Assembly (NCBI RefSeq): GCF_016827675.1
Contig: NZ_JAERJA010000012.1
Location: 1-64,000, forward strand
DNA length: 64,000 bases
Direction of reading: 5' to 3'
Source: Nocardioides limicola
GTDB lineage: Bacteria; Actinomycetota; Actinomycetes; Propionibacteriales; Nocardioidaceae
A program made the translations under genes and the position numbers. Positions within the stretch are counted from its first letter, which is position 1. Each line of letters begins with the position of its first letter. Below are positions 15,359 through 23,599 of the stretch, piece after piece. Under the pieces are notes generated by a model that was not told where the DNA came from, ran no database searches, and saw nothing but the letters and a program-made list of their open reading frames with translations.

Positions 15359-17014
15359 ATGAGATGGCATCCTGACCAGATGCGACTGCGACCGAGGGAT
15401 CGTGCCCGGGCCCGGGCACGATCCCTCAGCCTCGCCCAGCAGGTGCTGGTGCTGCTGCTGGCCCTGGTGGTGCTGCTGATCGGCGCCGGCACCGCGGCCG
15501 CCGTCCTCGACGCGCAGCGCGGCAGCGCCAAGGAGGCCGAGCGCCGAGCGGTGGCACTCGCGCAGGCACTCGCCGTACTGGCCGTGCCGGTGTACCTCGA
15601 CGAGCAGATCACCGACCAGCACACCGGCGGCGGTTCGGCGGCGCTGCAGCCGCTGGCAGAGGCGGTGCGGGCCCGCACCGGCACCGACTTCATCGTGTTC
15701 ATGACCCTCGAGGGCACCCGACTCTCACACCCGAACCCGGATCTGATCGGCGGCACCTTCCTGGGCACCATCGGCCCGGCCGCCGCCGGCGGAGTGGTCA
15801 CCGAGACCTACGAGGGCACCCTCGGTACGTCGGTGCGAGCGGTGGTGCCGATCCTCGACGGCGACGACCCGATCGGCCTGGTCTCGGTCGGCATCCTCCA
15901 GGAACAGATCTGGACCTCGGTACGCCGCGACATCGCGCTGATCGTGCTGGTCGGCCTGCTCGCCCTCGCCCTCGCCCTGGCTGGAGCGTGGGCCATCAGC
16001 CGAAGGCTCGATCGGCTCACCCACGGGTTGGGGCCGGTGGAGATCACCCGGATGTACGAGCACCACCAGGCGGTGCTGCACGCGGTCCGGGAGGGGCTGA
16101 TCGTGGTGGGCGCCGACCGGACGGTGGTGCTGGCCAACGACGAGGCCGTCAACCTGCTCGACCTGCCGGCCGAGCACGTCGGCCGCGACGTCGGCGACCT
16201 GCCGCTGCCGCCGGCGCTGGCCGACCTGCTCGGCTCCGGTGCCCGGGCCGCGGACGAGCTCTTCGTCTGCGGCGACCGGTTGCTGGTGGTCAGCCAGCGG
16301 CCGACCATCCGCGACGGGGTGGTGCTGGGCACCGTCACCACGCTGCGGGACCACACCGAACTCGAGGCGCTCACCGGCGAACTGGAGACCACCCGCGGCT
16401 TCGCCGAGGCGCTGCGGGCCCAGGTGCACGAGGCAGCCAACCGGCTGCATGCGGTGGTGATGATGGTGGAGACCGGCGAGCCCGAGCGAGCCGTCGAGTT
16501 CGCGACCGCCGAGATCGAGTCCTCCCAGCAACTGGCCGACTCACTGATGGCCTCGGTCAGCGACCCGGCGGTCGCCGCGCTGCTGCTCGGCAAGACCGCC
16601 CAGGCCCGGCAGCGAGGGGTGGAGCTGACCGTCGACGCACACGGCGAGATCGGTTTCCTCTCCGACCGGGAGCTGGTCACCCTGATCGGCAACCTGGTCG
16701 ACAACGCCATCGACGTCAGCGCCCAGGCCGAGCCACCGCGATGGGTCGGGGTCGCCCTGGCCGGGGACGCCGAGGGGCTGCGGGTCCGGGTCAGCGACTC
16801 GGGTCCGGGGCTCGATCCGGCGCAGGCCGACGAGGCGTTCAGGTGGGGCTGGTCCACCAAGTCCGGCGACGAGCGGCCGCACGGGCGCGGACTGGGGTTG
16901 GCCCTGGTCCAGCAGATCGTCGCCCAGTACGGCGGCTCGGTGCACACCGACCGCGACCCGGCCGTCGTCGAGGTGTGGCTGCCGGCTCCGGGCAGCGAGC
17001 GGGCGCGATCATGA
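15359..17014 (+). CDS. CitA/DcuS-type sensor histidine kinase
   Basis: The protein of up to 551 residues has one membrane helix near residues 25-50, a periplasmic PAS-like sensor (residues ~55-185, with RTGTDFIVFMTLEGTRLSHPNP, the CitA/DcuS motif), a second helix, a cytoplasmic PAS domain (VREGLIVVGADRTVVLAND) and a kinase core. In place of a standard H-box it has LRAQVHEAANRLHAVV, as in the SpoOB-like CitA/DcuS group. ATP-binding motifs are LVDNAIDV and GRGLGLALV. ATG 15359 has GCGAGGG at six bases; ATG 15380 is the alternative. A 34-bp palindrome interrupts its 5' end. Confidence 0.88.
   Translation: MRWHPDQMRLRPRDRARARARSLSLAQQVLVLLLALVVLLIGAGTAAAVLDAQRGSAKEAERRAVALAQALAVLAVPVYLDEQITDQHTGGGSAALQPLAEAVRARTGTDFIVFMTLEGTRLSHPNPDLIGGTFLGTIGPAAAGGVVTETYEGTLGTSVRAVVPILDGDDPIGLVSVGILQEQIWTSVRRDIALIVLVGLLALALALAGAWAISRRLDRLTHGLGPVEITRMYEHHQAVLHAVREGLIVVGADRTVVLANDEAVNLLDLPAEHVGRDVGDLPLPPALADLLGSGARAADELFVCGDRLLVVSQRPTIRDGVVLGTVTTLRDHTELEALTGELETTRGFAEALRAQVHEAANRLHAVVMMVETGEPERAVEFATAEIESSQQLADSLMASVSDPAVAALLLGKTAQARQRGVELTVDAHGEIGFLSDRELVTLIGNLVDNAIDVSAQAEPPRWVGVALAGDAEGLRVRVSDSGPGLDPAQADEAFRWGWSTKSGDERPHGRGLGLALVQQIVAQYGGSVHTDRDPAVVEVWLPAPGSERARS
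15394..15427. repeat. Perfect 34-bp palindrome at the 5' end of the sensor kinase gene
   Basis: The left half GAGGGATCGTGCCCGGG (15394-15410) is followed directly by its exact reverse complement, ending at 15427. In RNA it folds to a GC-rich hairpin of about 15 pairs around a CCCGGG centre. It lies 66 bp after the transporter stop and 14-35 bp after the possible kinase start codons, where it would encode an Arg-Ala-rich stretch. It could act as an attenuator, as an operator, or as a sign that the true start is further downstream. Confidence 0.9.
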
Positions 17015-17712
17015 CCCGACCCCCGACAAACCCCCGACCCATCCGCACCCTGGTCGTCGAGGACGAGGTGCCGATCGCCCACGCGCACGCCACCTTCGTC
17101 ACCCGGGTCCCCGGCTTCGAGGTCGTCGGCATCGTGCACAGCGGTGCCGAGGCGCTGCGGTTCACCGCCGGCCACGACGTCGACCTGCTGCTGCTCGACG
17201 TACGACTGCCGGACATGACCGGCCTGGACGTGGTCCGCGAGCTGCGCGCCCACGGCTCCACCGTCGACGTGATCGTGGTGACCTCGGCCCAGGAGACTCA
17301 CGTGGTCCGCTCCGCGGTCGCCTACGGGGTGGTGCAGTACCTGCTCAAGCCGTTCACGTTCGCCTCGTTCCGGGACAAGCTGGAGCGGTACGCCGACTTC
17401 CACCGCCGCCTCGACTCGGAGGGGCCGGGCGCCGCCCAGCACGATGTCGACCGGGCCCTGGCCGCGCTCCGCGGAGCCTCCGGTGGGCCGCTCCCCAAGG
17501 GGATGAGCGCCGAGACCCTGGAGTCGGTGATCGCTGCCCTGCGCGGCGCCGAGGGTGGGCTCTCCGCCACCGAGGTGGGCCGGCTGCTCGGCGCGGCCCG
17601 GGTCACCGCCCGGCGGTACCTGGAGCATCTGGCCGACCAGGGGACCGTCAGTTGCGAGTTGCGCTATGGCCAGACCGGCCGCCCGGAGCGGATCTACCGG
17701 TGGACGAGTTAG
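17011..17712 (+). CDS. CitB/DcuR-type response regulator
   Basis: The 233-residue protein has an N-terminal receiver domain: acidic pair in VVEDEVP, phosphoacceptor Asp in LLLLDVRLPDM near residue 61, Thr/Ser in VVTSAQ and Lys in LLKPFTF. A C-terminal helix-turn-helix follows (GLSATEVGRLLGAARVTARRYLEHL), typical of CitB/DcuR. Its ATG overlaps the kinase stop by 4 bp (ATGA), so kinase and regulator are coupled. The predicted target is the DASS transporter gene just upstream. Confidence 0.92.
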   Translation: MTRPPTNPRPIRTLVVEDEVPIAHAHATFVTRVPGFEVVGIVHSGAEALRFTAGHDVDLLLLDVRLPDMTGLDVVRELRAHGSTVDVIVVTSAQETHVVRSAVAYGVVQYLLKPFTFASFRDKLERYADFHRRLDSEGPGAAQHDVDRALAALRGASGGPLPKGMSAETLESVIAALRGAEGGLSATEVGRLLGAARVTARRYLEHLADQGTVSCELRYGQTGRPERIYRWTS

Positions 17713-18302
17713 AAGGACCGGCTCCAGAAGTCCCAGAACCGGATCCCGATCAGCACCACGATCACCAGGAACCAGACCGTGAGCACGGTGAACCGCCACT
17801 GCCACAGCGTCTCGACGAAGCCGCGGGAGTCGTCGTGGCGCAGCGCGAGCAGGGTGAACCAGAGCGCCAGCGGGAGGGTGACCGCCCAGACCACCATGCA
17901 CCAGGGGCACAGCGCCCCGATCCGGTAGAGGCTCTGGAAGATCAGCCAGTGCACGAAGACCGCTCCGGCCACCGAGCCGAGGGCCGCGCCGCCCAGCACC
18001 CAGGTCGGCACGGTGACCCGGGCCGCCATCAGCACTCCGAGGGTGAGGATGACACTGAAGCCGATCAACCCCAGGAACGGGTTCGGGAAGCCGAACACGC
18101 CCGCTTGGTCGGTCAGCATCACCGTCCCACAGGAGAGCACCGGGTTGAAGTTGCAGCTCGGCTCGAAGTCGGCGTCGGTGAGCAGCCGGACCTTGTCGGC
18201 GGCCAAGGCCAGCGAGGCGGCCAGACCGACCGCAGCCAGCAGGGTGACCCCGACTCCGGTGCCCCGGGTGACGCGGCCAGTCGTCATCGGGCCGGTCGTC
18301 AT
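17709..18302 (-). CDS. Vitamin K epoxide reductase (VKOR) family protein
   Basis: The 197-residue membrane protein has four to five helices. It carries the loop cysteines of SCNFNPVLSCG (Cys-x7-Cys) and the active-site pair in IGALCPWCMVVW (CPWC). VKOR replaces DsbB in many actinobacteria: it re-oxidises the DsbA partner and passes electrons to menaquinone. The partner dsbA-like gene lies directly upstream and the two overlap by 4 bp. The start region contains a 15-bp duplication (ATGACGACCGGCCCG, the second copy with one change), giving two nearby in-frame ATGs. Confidence 0.92.
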   Translation of the reverse strand: MTTGPMTTGRVTRGTGVGVTLLAAVGLAASLALAADKVRLLTDADFEPSCNFNPVLSCGTVMLTDQAGVFGFPNPFLGLIGFSVILTLGVLMAARVTVPTWVLGGAALGSVAGAVFVHWLIFQSLYRIGALCPWCMVVWAVTLPLALWFTLLALRHDDSRGFVETLWQWRFTVLTVWFLVIVVLIGIRFWDFWSRSF

Positions 18303-19030
18303 CGGGCCAGCGCGGCGGCCACGGCCGCCTCGACACCGGCGCTGCTGATGTCGTCGACGGGCTCCCCGTCGACCAGCACCGTCGGGGTGCCGGTGAAGAA
18401 GTCCTGGTCCAACATCTTCTCGGTGGTGGCGCGCACCCAGTCGGCGTAGTCACGCTCGGCGATGCAGGTGGCGACGGCATCCTCGTCGGCGCCCGCCATC
18501 CGGGCCACCTCGAGCAACTGCGCATCGGTGAGCCCGGGACCACCGCTGGCCGGCTGGTTGGCCATCAACTGGAGGTGCATCTGGGACCACAGCGACTCGT
18601 CCTCGTTGACCACACAGGCAGCGGCGTTGAGGGCCCGGCTGGAGTATTCATCGGTGGAGGCACGGTCCAGGAACGCCACCGGCCGGTACTCCACCAGGAC
18701 GTCGTCGCCGTCCGCGTAGTCGCCGAGCAGTCCGGCGTTGCTGATCGCGAAGACCTGGCAGTGCGGGCAGGCAAAGTCCTCGATCACGGTCAGGGTGACC
18801 GGTGCTTCGGGGTTGCCGACCTCGACGCCACCGGCGGCGGTGAAGCCGGCCGGCGCGGCGGTCGACGGCGGGGTCGTCGGGTCAGCGGCGGTGGAGCCAT
18901 CGCGCAGCTTCAGCACGGCCACGGCGACACCCGCGACCACGATGATCAGGCCGAGGATCACCGCCACCTGGATCAGGGCGCTGCGACCGGCCGGGCGGCC
19001 CTGGGGGTGACGACCTTGACTCGTGGGCAC
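18299..19030 (-). CDS. Membrane-anchored DsbA-like thiol:disulfide oxidoreductase
   Basis: The 243-residue protein has a basic N-terminus, one anchor helix (residues ~20-41, LIQVAVILGLIIVVAGVAVA), a Pro/Thr-rich spacer and an extracytoplasmic thioredoxin-fold domain. The active site is CPHC in VIEDFACPHCQVF near residue 92, and the cis-Pro segment is in FTGTPTVLVDGEPV. It would oxidise exported proteins and be recycled by the VKOR encoded next, as described for mycobacterial DsbA/VKOR. Confidence 0.9.
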   Translation of the reverse strand: MPTSQGRHPQGRPAGRSALIQVAVILGLIIVVAGVAVAVLKLRDGSTAADPTTPPSTAAPAGFTAAGGVEVGNPEAPVTLTVIEDFACPHCQVFAISNAGLLGDYADGDDVLVEYRPVAFLDRASTDEYSSRALNAAACVVNEDESLWSQMHLQLMANQPASGGPGLTDAQLLEVARMAGADEDAVATCIAERDYADWVRATTEKMLDQDFFTGTPTVLVDGEPVDDISSAGVEAAVAAALAR

Positions 19031-19093
19031 AGTGCTTTCCTCCTGCTCGGGACTGCGATCAGGCTAGCCAGCCCCGCCAACCGTGTGCGGTGG

Positions 19094-19223
19094 TGGTGGT
19101 CTCGATACGTCCGCTCGTTCCTCGCGGACACTCGACCACCGAACGCAGCACCGGACACTCGACCAAAGAACGATCCGGTGGTCGAGTTCCGCCGAGCTTG
19201 CGAGGTGGTGTATCGAGATCCAC
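19094..19223. repeat. Paired inverted copies of a dispersed ~47-bp intergenic repeat
   Basis: One copy at 19094-19139 (ggtggtctcgatacg...ctcgaccacc) and an inverted copy at 19176-19223 (ggtggtcgag...tatcgagatccacc) face each other in a region without genes. Each copy is itself imperfectly palindromic at its ends. A related pair lies at 51986-52076. The pattern is that of a mobile or structural intergenic repeat family such as those common in Nocardioides-like genomes. Confidence 0.75.
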
Positions 19224-19236
19224 CGAACGAGGCCGG

Positions 19237-19875
19237 TCAGTCCGAGGTGGTGCCTCGGGGGACCGGTGCCCGCCAGTGGTAGCGCATCGCCAGCATCCGC
19301 AGCACGAACGCGAGCACGGCGGCACTGACGGCGGTAGGGGTGGCCGGACCATCGGCCAGGTCGGCCAGCACGACCACGGTCGCGCCGAGCAGCGCGGGGA
19401 TGACGTACAACTCCGACCCGTGCCGCAGCACGGTCGGGATCTCGCCCGCCAGCAGGTCCCGGACCACTCCGCCGCCGACCGCAGTGGTGACGCCGAGCAG
19501 CACCGCCTGCACCGGACCGAGCCCGAACTCCAGCGCCTTCACGGTCCCGGTGACACAGAACAGGCCGAGCCCGGCAGCATCGAAGACCATCAGCACCCGG
19601 GTGGTCCGCTCCAGCACCGGGTGCCACCACAGCACGATCAGGCTGACCACCAGCGGTGGCACCAGGTAGACGACGTTGGTGAACGCCGCCGGGGGAGTGG
19701 CGCCCAGGATCAGGTCGCGCAGCACGCCGCCACCCAGTGCGGTGGCCATCGCCAGCACCGCCATCCCGACCAGGTCGAATCGCTTCCGGACCGCCAGCAG
19801 GGCTCCGGAGATCGCGAAGGCGGTCACCCCGATGATCTCCAGGACACGCACCACGGGGTCGGACAAGTCGAGCAC
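19237..19875 (-). CDS. TRIC-family (UPF0126) trimeric intracellular cation channel protein
   Basis: The 212-residue protein has seven hydrophobic helices in two repeats. Each repeat carries the UPF0126 signature: GVTAFAISGALLAVRKRFDLVG with GGGVLRDLILG, and AVGGGVVRDLLAGEIPTVLR. These glycine hinges and the conserved Arg-Asp line the pore of prokaryotic TRIC channels, which pass K+ or Na+. A longer frame upstream runs into the egtD gene end, so GTG 19875 is chosen although no clear ribosome binding site precedes it. Confidence 0.85.
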   Translation of the reverse strand: MLDLSDPVVRVLEIIGVTAFAISGALLAVRKRFDLVGMAVLAMATALGGGVLRDLILGATPPAAFTNVVYLVPPLVVSLIVLWWHPVLERTTRVLMVFDAAGLGLFCVTGTVKALEFGLGPVQAVLLGVTTAVGGGVVRDLLAGEIPTVLRHGSELYVIPALLGATVVVLADLADGPATPTAVSAAVLAFVLRMLAMRYHWRAPVPRGTTSD

Positions 19876-19904
19876 GCGCGATTGTTGCACGCGGCGGGGA
19901 TCCC

Positions 19905-20873
19905 TCAGCCGTCGAGCCGGCGCGCCAGGGTGAGTGCGTAGTCGTCGTCGGTCCACCAGTGCTCGCAGGTCAACCCGGCCTCCCGCAGCTCGGCAGCGAT
20001 CCGGTCCCGGCGGAACTTGGCCGAGATCTCGGTGCGGATCTCCTCGCCCCTGGCGAAGGTCACCGTCAGGCCGAGATCGGCCAACTGCACCTGCATCTGC
20101 TCGGTGGCGCGCAGCCGCATCTGGATCCACTCCTGCTCGGGGTCCCACCGGGCGACATGGGCGAACCGGTCCGGGTCGAAGTCCGCGTTCAACTCCCTGT
20201 TCAGCACCCGCAGCACGTTGCGGTTGAACTCGGCGGTGACACCGGCGGCATCGTCGTACGCTGCCACCAGCCGAGCCGGCTCCTTGACCAGATCGAGGCC
20301 CAGCAGCAGGGTCTCACCAGCATGCATGCTCTGGGCCAGGCCGCTGAGGAACACCGCGCGCTGCTCGGGGGGATAGTTGCCCAGAGTGCTGCCCAGGAAG
20401 GCGATCATCCGGGACCCCGGCGCCGGCAACTCGTCGAGATGCACGTCGAAGTCGGCGATCGTCGCATGCACGGGCAGTGTCGGGTAGTCGGCACGCAGTC
20501 CGGCCACCGCGGCCCGGAGGGCGCCGGCGCTCACGTCGACCGGGGAGTAGCCGACCAGGTGTCCGGTCCGATCCAGCGCGTCCAACAGCACCCGGGTCTT
20601 CTCCGAGGAGCCCGACCCCAGCTCGAGCAGCATCTCGGCACCGGCGACGGCCGCGATCTCGTCGGCGTACTTGTCCAGCAGCCCCTGTTCGGCCCGGGTC
20701 GGGTAGTACTCGGGCAGTCGGGTGATCTGGTCGAACAGGTCGCTCCCGAGGTCGTCGTAGAAGTACTTGGGAGGCAGCCACTTCTCCGCCGCGGTCAGCC
20801 CGATCCGCGCGTCCTCGACCAGGTGGCCGCGCAGCGTCGAGGAGTCCAGCAGCACCTGCCAGGTGTCGGTCAT
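19905..20873 (-). CDS. egtD: L-histidine N(alpha)-methyltransferase
   Basis: EgtD adds three methyl groups from SAM to histidine to make hercynine, the first committed step of ergothioneine synthesis. The 322-residue length and motifs fit: EYYPTRAEQGLL near residue 57, the SAM site LLELGSGSSEKTRVLLDAL, LGSTLGNYPPEQR, and the C-terminal ARRLDG. Its ATG overlaps the egtB stop by 4 bp (ATGA), so it is the second gene of a leftward egtB-egtD unit. egtA, egtC and egtE are not in the window. Confidence 0.94.
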   Translation of the reverse strand: MTDTWQVLLDSSTLRGHLVEDARIGLTAAEKWLPPKYFYDDLGSDLFDQITRLPEYYPTRAEQGLLDKYADEIAAVAGAEMLLELGSGSSEKTRVLLDALDRTGHLVGYSPVDVSAGALRAAVAGLRADYPTLPVHATIADFDVHLDELPAPGSRMIAFLGSTLGNYPPEQRAVFLSGLAQSMHAGETLLLGLDLVKEPARLVAAYDDAAGVTAEFNRNVLRVLNRELNADFDPDRFAHVARWDPEQEWIQMRLRATEQMQVQLADLGLTVTFARGEEIRTEISAKFRRDRIAAELREAGLTCEHWWTDDDYALTLARRLDG

Positions 20874-22162
20874 CGAGGGTCTCCTCCGTCGGCCAGTCGG
20901 ACCCCGGTCAGCGGCCATCGGGCGCCGGGCGGGAAGAAGTTGCGGTACGACGCACGGGTGTGCCCCGGTGGGGTGAGTGCACAGCCGCCACGCAGCACCA
21001 TCTGTGAGGACATGAACTTGCCGTTGTACTCGCCGATCGCGCCCTCGGCGGGCCGGAAGCCGGGGTAGGGCAGGTACGCCGACGCGGTCCACTCCCAGCA
21101 GTCCCCGAACAGTTGCCGCGGGCCGGGGCCCGAGGTGCCTGCAGCGCGGGGGTGCCAGCTCCGGGTGTCGGCCAGGTTGGCGTCGGTGCCGCCGGTGGCC
21201 TCGGCGAGCAGTGCGGCGTGCTCCCATTCGGCCTCAGTGGGCAGCCGCTTGCCGGCCCAGGTCGCGAACGCATCGGCCTCGTAGTGGCTCACGTGGCAGA
21301 CCGGCAACGACGGGTCCAGCGGCACCGTGCCGTGCAGCGTGTGCTCGTGCCAGACACCGTCGGACTCGCGCCAGTACAACGGTGCCTGCCACTGTTCGGC
21401 CTGCACCTGGGCCCAGCCGTCGGAGAGCCAGAACTCCGGTCGCCGGTAGCCGCCGTCGGCGATGAACTCCAACCATTCGCCGTTGCTGACCAGTCGGTCT
21501 GCGAGCCGGTACGGCGACAACCAGTGCTGGTGCCGGGGGAGTTCGTTGTCGAAGCTGAAGCCGCCCCCGTCGTGACCGATCTCGACCAGGCCGCCGGCGT
21601 ACTCCACCCAGCCCAACTCCTGCAGGGTCCCCGGCTCGGCGGGAGCGCCCGCGTACACCGGCTGCAGCGGGTTCAGGGAGAGGACGTGTTTGATGTCCAT
21701 CAGCAGCAGTTCCTGGTGCTGCTGCTCGTGGTGGAAGCCGAGCTCGAGGATGGGCAGCACCTTCTGCAGGCTGCCTTCGTCGAGGCTGCCGATCAGCTCC
21801 CGGATCCGGTCGTCGACGTGGCGTCGGTAGACCCCGACGTCGTGGCTGCCCGGACGGCTGATCACGCCACGCATCGGCCGGGAGTAGCGCGGGCCGACCG
21901 CCTCGTAGTAGCTGTTGAAGAGGAACCAGTACTTCCCCTGGAAGGGAACGAAGTCGGCTTCCTGCTCGGCGAGCACGAACGTCTCGAAGAACCAGGTGAC
22001 GTGCGCACGGTGCCACTTGGTAGGGGACGTGTCCGGCATCGACTGGACGGTCTGGTCCTCGGGTGACAGTGGCGCCGCGAGTTGCTCGGTGTAGCTGCGG
22101 ACGGCGTCGTAGCGGACCAGGACCTGGTCCGCCACCGGGCTCAGTGGCTCCTGGGTGCTCAC
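20870..22162 (-). CDS. egtB: Ergothioneine biosynthesis sulfoxide synthase
   Basis: The 430-residue non-heme iron enzyme couples hercynine to a thiol (gamma-Glu-Cys or Cys) using O2. An N-terminal DinB-like domain supplies the iron ligands: His51 in KWHRAHVTWFFE, then HHEQQHQE at residues 144-151. The C-terminal FGE-sulfatase-like domain contains RLPTEAEWEHAALLA and GDCWEWTASAYLPYPGF. GTG 22162 places His51 where it lies in the characterised mycobacterial enzyme; a GTG 48 bases earlier is possible but less likely. Confidence 0.93.
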   Translation of the reverse strand: MSTQEPLSPVADQVLVRYDAVRSYTEQLAAPLSPEDQTVQSMPDTSPTKWHRAHVTWFFETFVLAEQEADFVPFQGKYWFLFNSYYEAVGPRYSRPMRGVISRPGSHDVGVYRRHVDDRIRELIGSLDEGSLQKVLPILELGFHHEQQHQELLLMDIKHVLSLNPLQPVYAGAPAEPGTLQELGWVEYAGGLVEIGHDGGGFSFDNELPRHQHWLSPYRLADRLVSNGEWLEFIADGGYRRPEFWLSDGWAQVQAEQWQAPLYWRESDGVWHEHTLHGTVPLDPSLPVCHVSHYEADAFATWAGKRLPTEAEWEHAALLAEATGGTDANLADTRSWHPRAAGTSGPGPRQLFGDCWEWTASAYLPYPGFRPAEGAIGEYNGKFMSSQMVLRGGCALTPPGHTRASYRNFFPPGARWPLTGVRLADGGDPR

Positions 22163-22279
22163 GCGTCGAGTCTGCCATTGGTCGCCGAAGGGCTCCGGGT
22201 GCCTGCTCACATAGGCGTTTCGGAGCCGCCCCGGGACCCGGATTGGTGGCTCCTCGATCGGGTCCCGCCGCCCACCGGC

Positions 22280-23599
22280 TCAGAGGGGGCGTCGGGCCCG
22301 CACGGCCCGGAGGAACACGATCGTCACGAACGTCGCCCAGAACAGGTGGTGGGCCACCAGCACGCCGAGCAGGCCCCAGTCCAGCCACCGGCACAGCAGC
22401 AGCCCGGCCGGCAGGAAGACGGCGTACTCACCGGTCAGGCTGGCGATCAGCGACGCCCGCGTGTCCCGTGAGGCCCGGCAGACCGTCAACCCGAGCACGC
22501 AGGCGCCCTGCCAGCCGACCTGGGCCCACGCCAACCAGCCCAACATGCCGACCACGGCCGCGACCTCAGGTCCGCCGACGGAGCGGACCACCATCGGAGC
22601 GACCAGCCCGCCCAGCACGAACAGGGCCAGCGCCACGCCGGCGAACAGCAGGACGGCGTTGCGGACCGCGGTGCCGAACAGGTCCCGGCGCTGCGCCCCC
22701 TCGGTCTCGGCGAGGACGGTCAGCAGGCCCTGACCGGCGGCGTAGAGCAGCACCCAGCCAACCATCACCTGCACCTCCAGGAGGCGGCTCGCGGACAGTA
22801 CCTGCGGGGAGGAGTCGGCCAGCACCAGCACCACCACCAGCCCGGAGGCGGAGCTGAACGCGGCCAGCAGCATCTCCGGCCAACCCAACCCGAGGACGGC
22901 CCCCACCGCGGTACGGGGGGCCCGGAGGGCGAAGCGCCACCGCAGCCGGCGGGTCGAGGACTGGCGCCGGTTCCAGCACACCAGCACCGCAGCCCCGGCC
23001 GCATAGCCCAACGCGGTGCCCACGGCCACGCCCACCCACCCCCAGGCGAGTCGTAGCCCCAGCGAGGCGACCACATCGACACCGGCGGTGGCCAGGCCGG
23101 CGATCAGCACCACCCGGGTCCGGCCGGCCGCGGTCGCGTAGCCGCGCAGTACGCCGGCGAGCACGGCGAAGGGCAGACCCAGCACGGTGATGCGCAGGAA
23201 GTCGCCGGCGAGTGCGGGGTCGGCAGCGCCGCCGGCCAGGGCCCGGCACAGCCACGGCGCTGCGCCCCACACCACGAGCAGGGGGCCGATCCCGACCAGC
23301 AGGGCGGCACGGAGGGTGGCTTCGGCAGCGGCCCGGGCCGCCGAATCGTCCGCGGCGCCGAACGCCCGCGCGGCCTGGATCTGGGTGGCGATGCCCAACG
23401 CGGTCAACGTCATCACCGCCACCGTCAGCACCGACCCGGCCACCACCGCCGAGGCCAGCACCTCGACCCGCTCACCCCCGAGCAGGACGACATCGTTGGC
23501 GGCCACGCCGACCGTGATCAGGCCGTGCAGCGCCAGCGGCCAGGCCAGTGACAGGATCCGTCGCCGGGATACGTCATGGGTGCTCAGATGAGTGGACAC
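22280..23599 (-). CDS. MATE-family efflux transporter of the RiPP locus
   Basis: The 439-residue protein has twelve membrane helices in two halves. A helix-1 region LAWPLALHGLITVGVAANDVVLLG and ALGIATQIQAARAFGA are typical of MATE exporters, which use a Na+ or H+ gradient. It starts at a GTG that overlaps the end of the second YcaO gene by 16 bp, so it belongs to the leftward peptide operon. It is the likely exporter of the modified peptide, or the immunity pump. Confidence 0.85.
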   Translation of the reverse strand: MSTHLSTHDVSRRRILSLAWPLALHGLITVGVAANDVVLLGGERVEVLASAVVAGSVLTVAVMTLTALGIATQIQAARAFGAADDSAARAAAEATLRAALLVGIGPLLVVWGAAPWLCRALAGGAADPALAGDFLRITVLGLPFAVLAGVLRGYATAAGRTRVVLIAGLATAGVDVVASLGLRLAWGWVGVAVGTALGYAAGAAVLVCWNRRQSSTRRLRWRFALRAPRTAVGAVLGLGWPEMLLAAFSSASGLVVVLVLADSSPQVLSASRLLEVQVMVGWVLLYAAGQGLLTVLAETEGAQRRDLFGTAVRNAVLLFAGVALALFVLGGLVAPMVVRSVGGPEVAAVVGMLGWLAWAQVGWQGACVLGLTVCRASRDTRASLIASLTGEYAVFLPAGLLLCRWLDWGLLGVLVAHHLFWATFVTIVFLRAVRARRPL

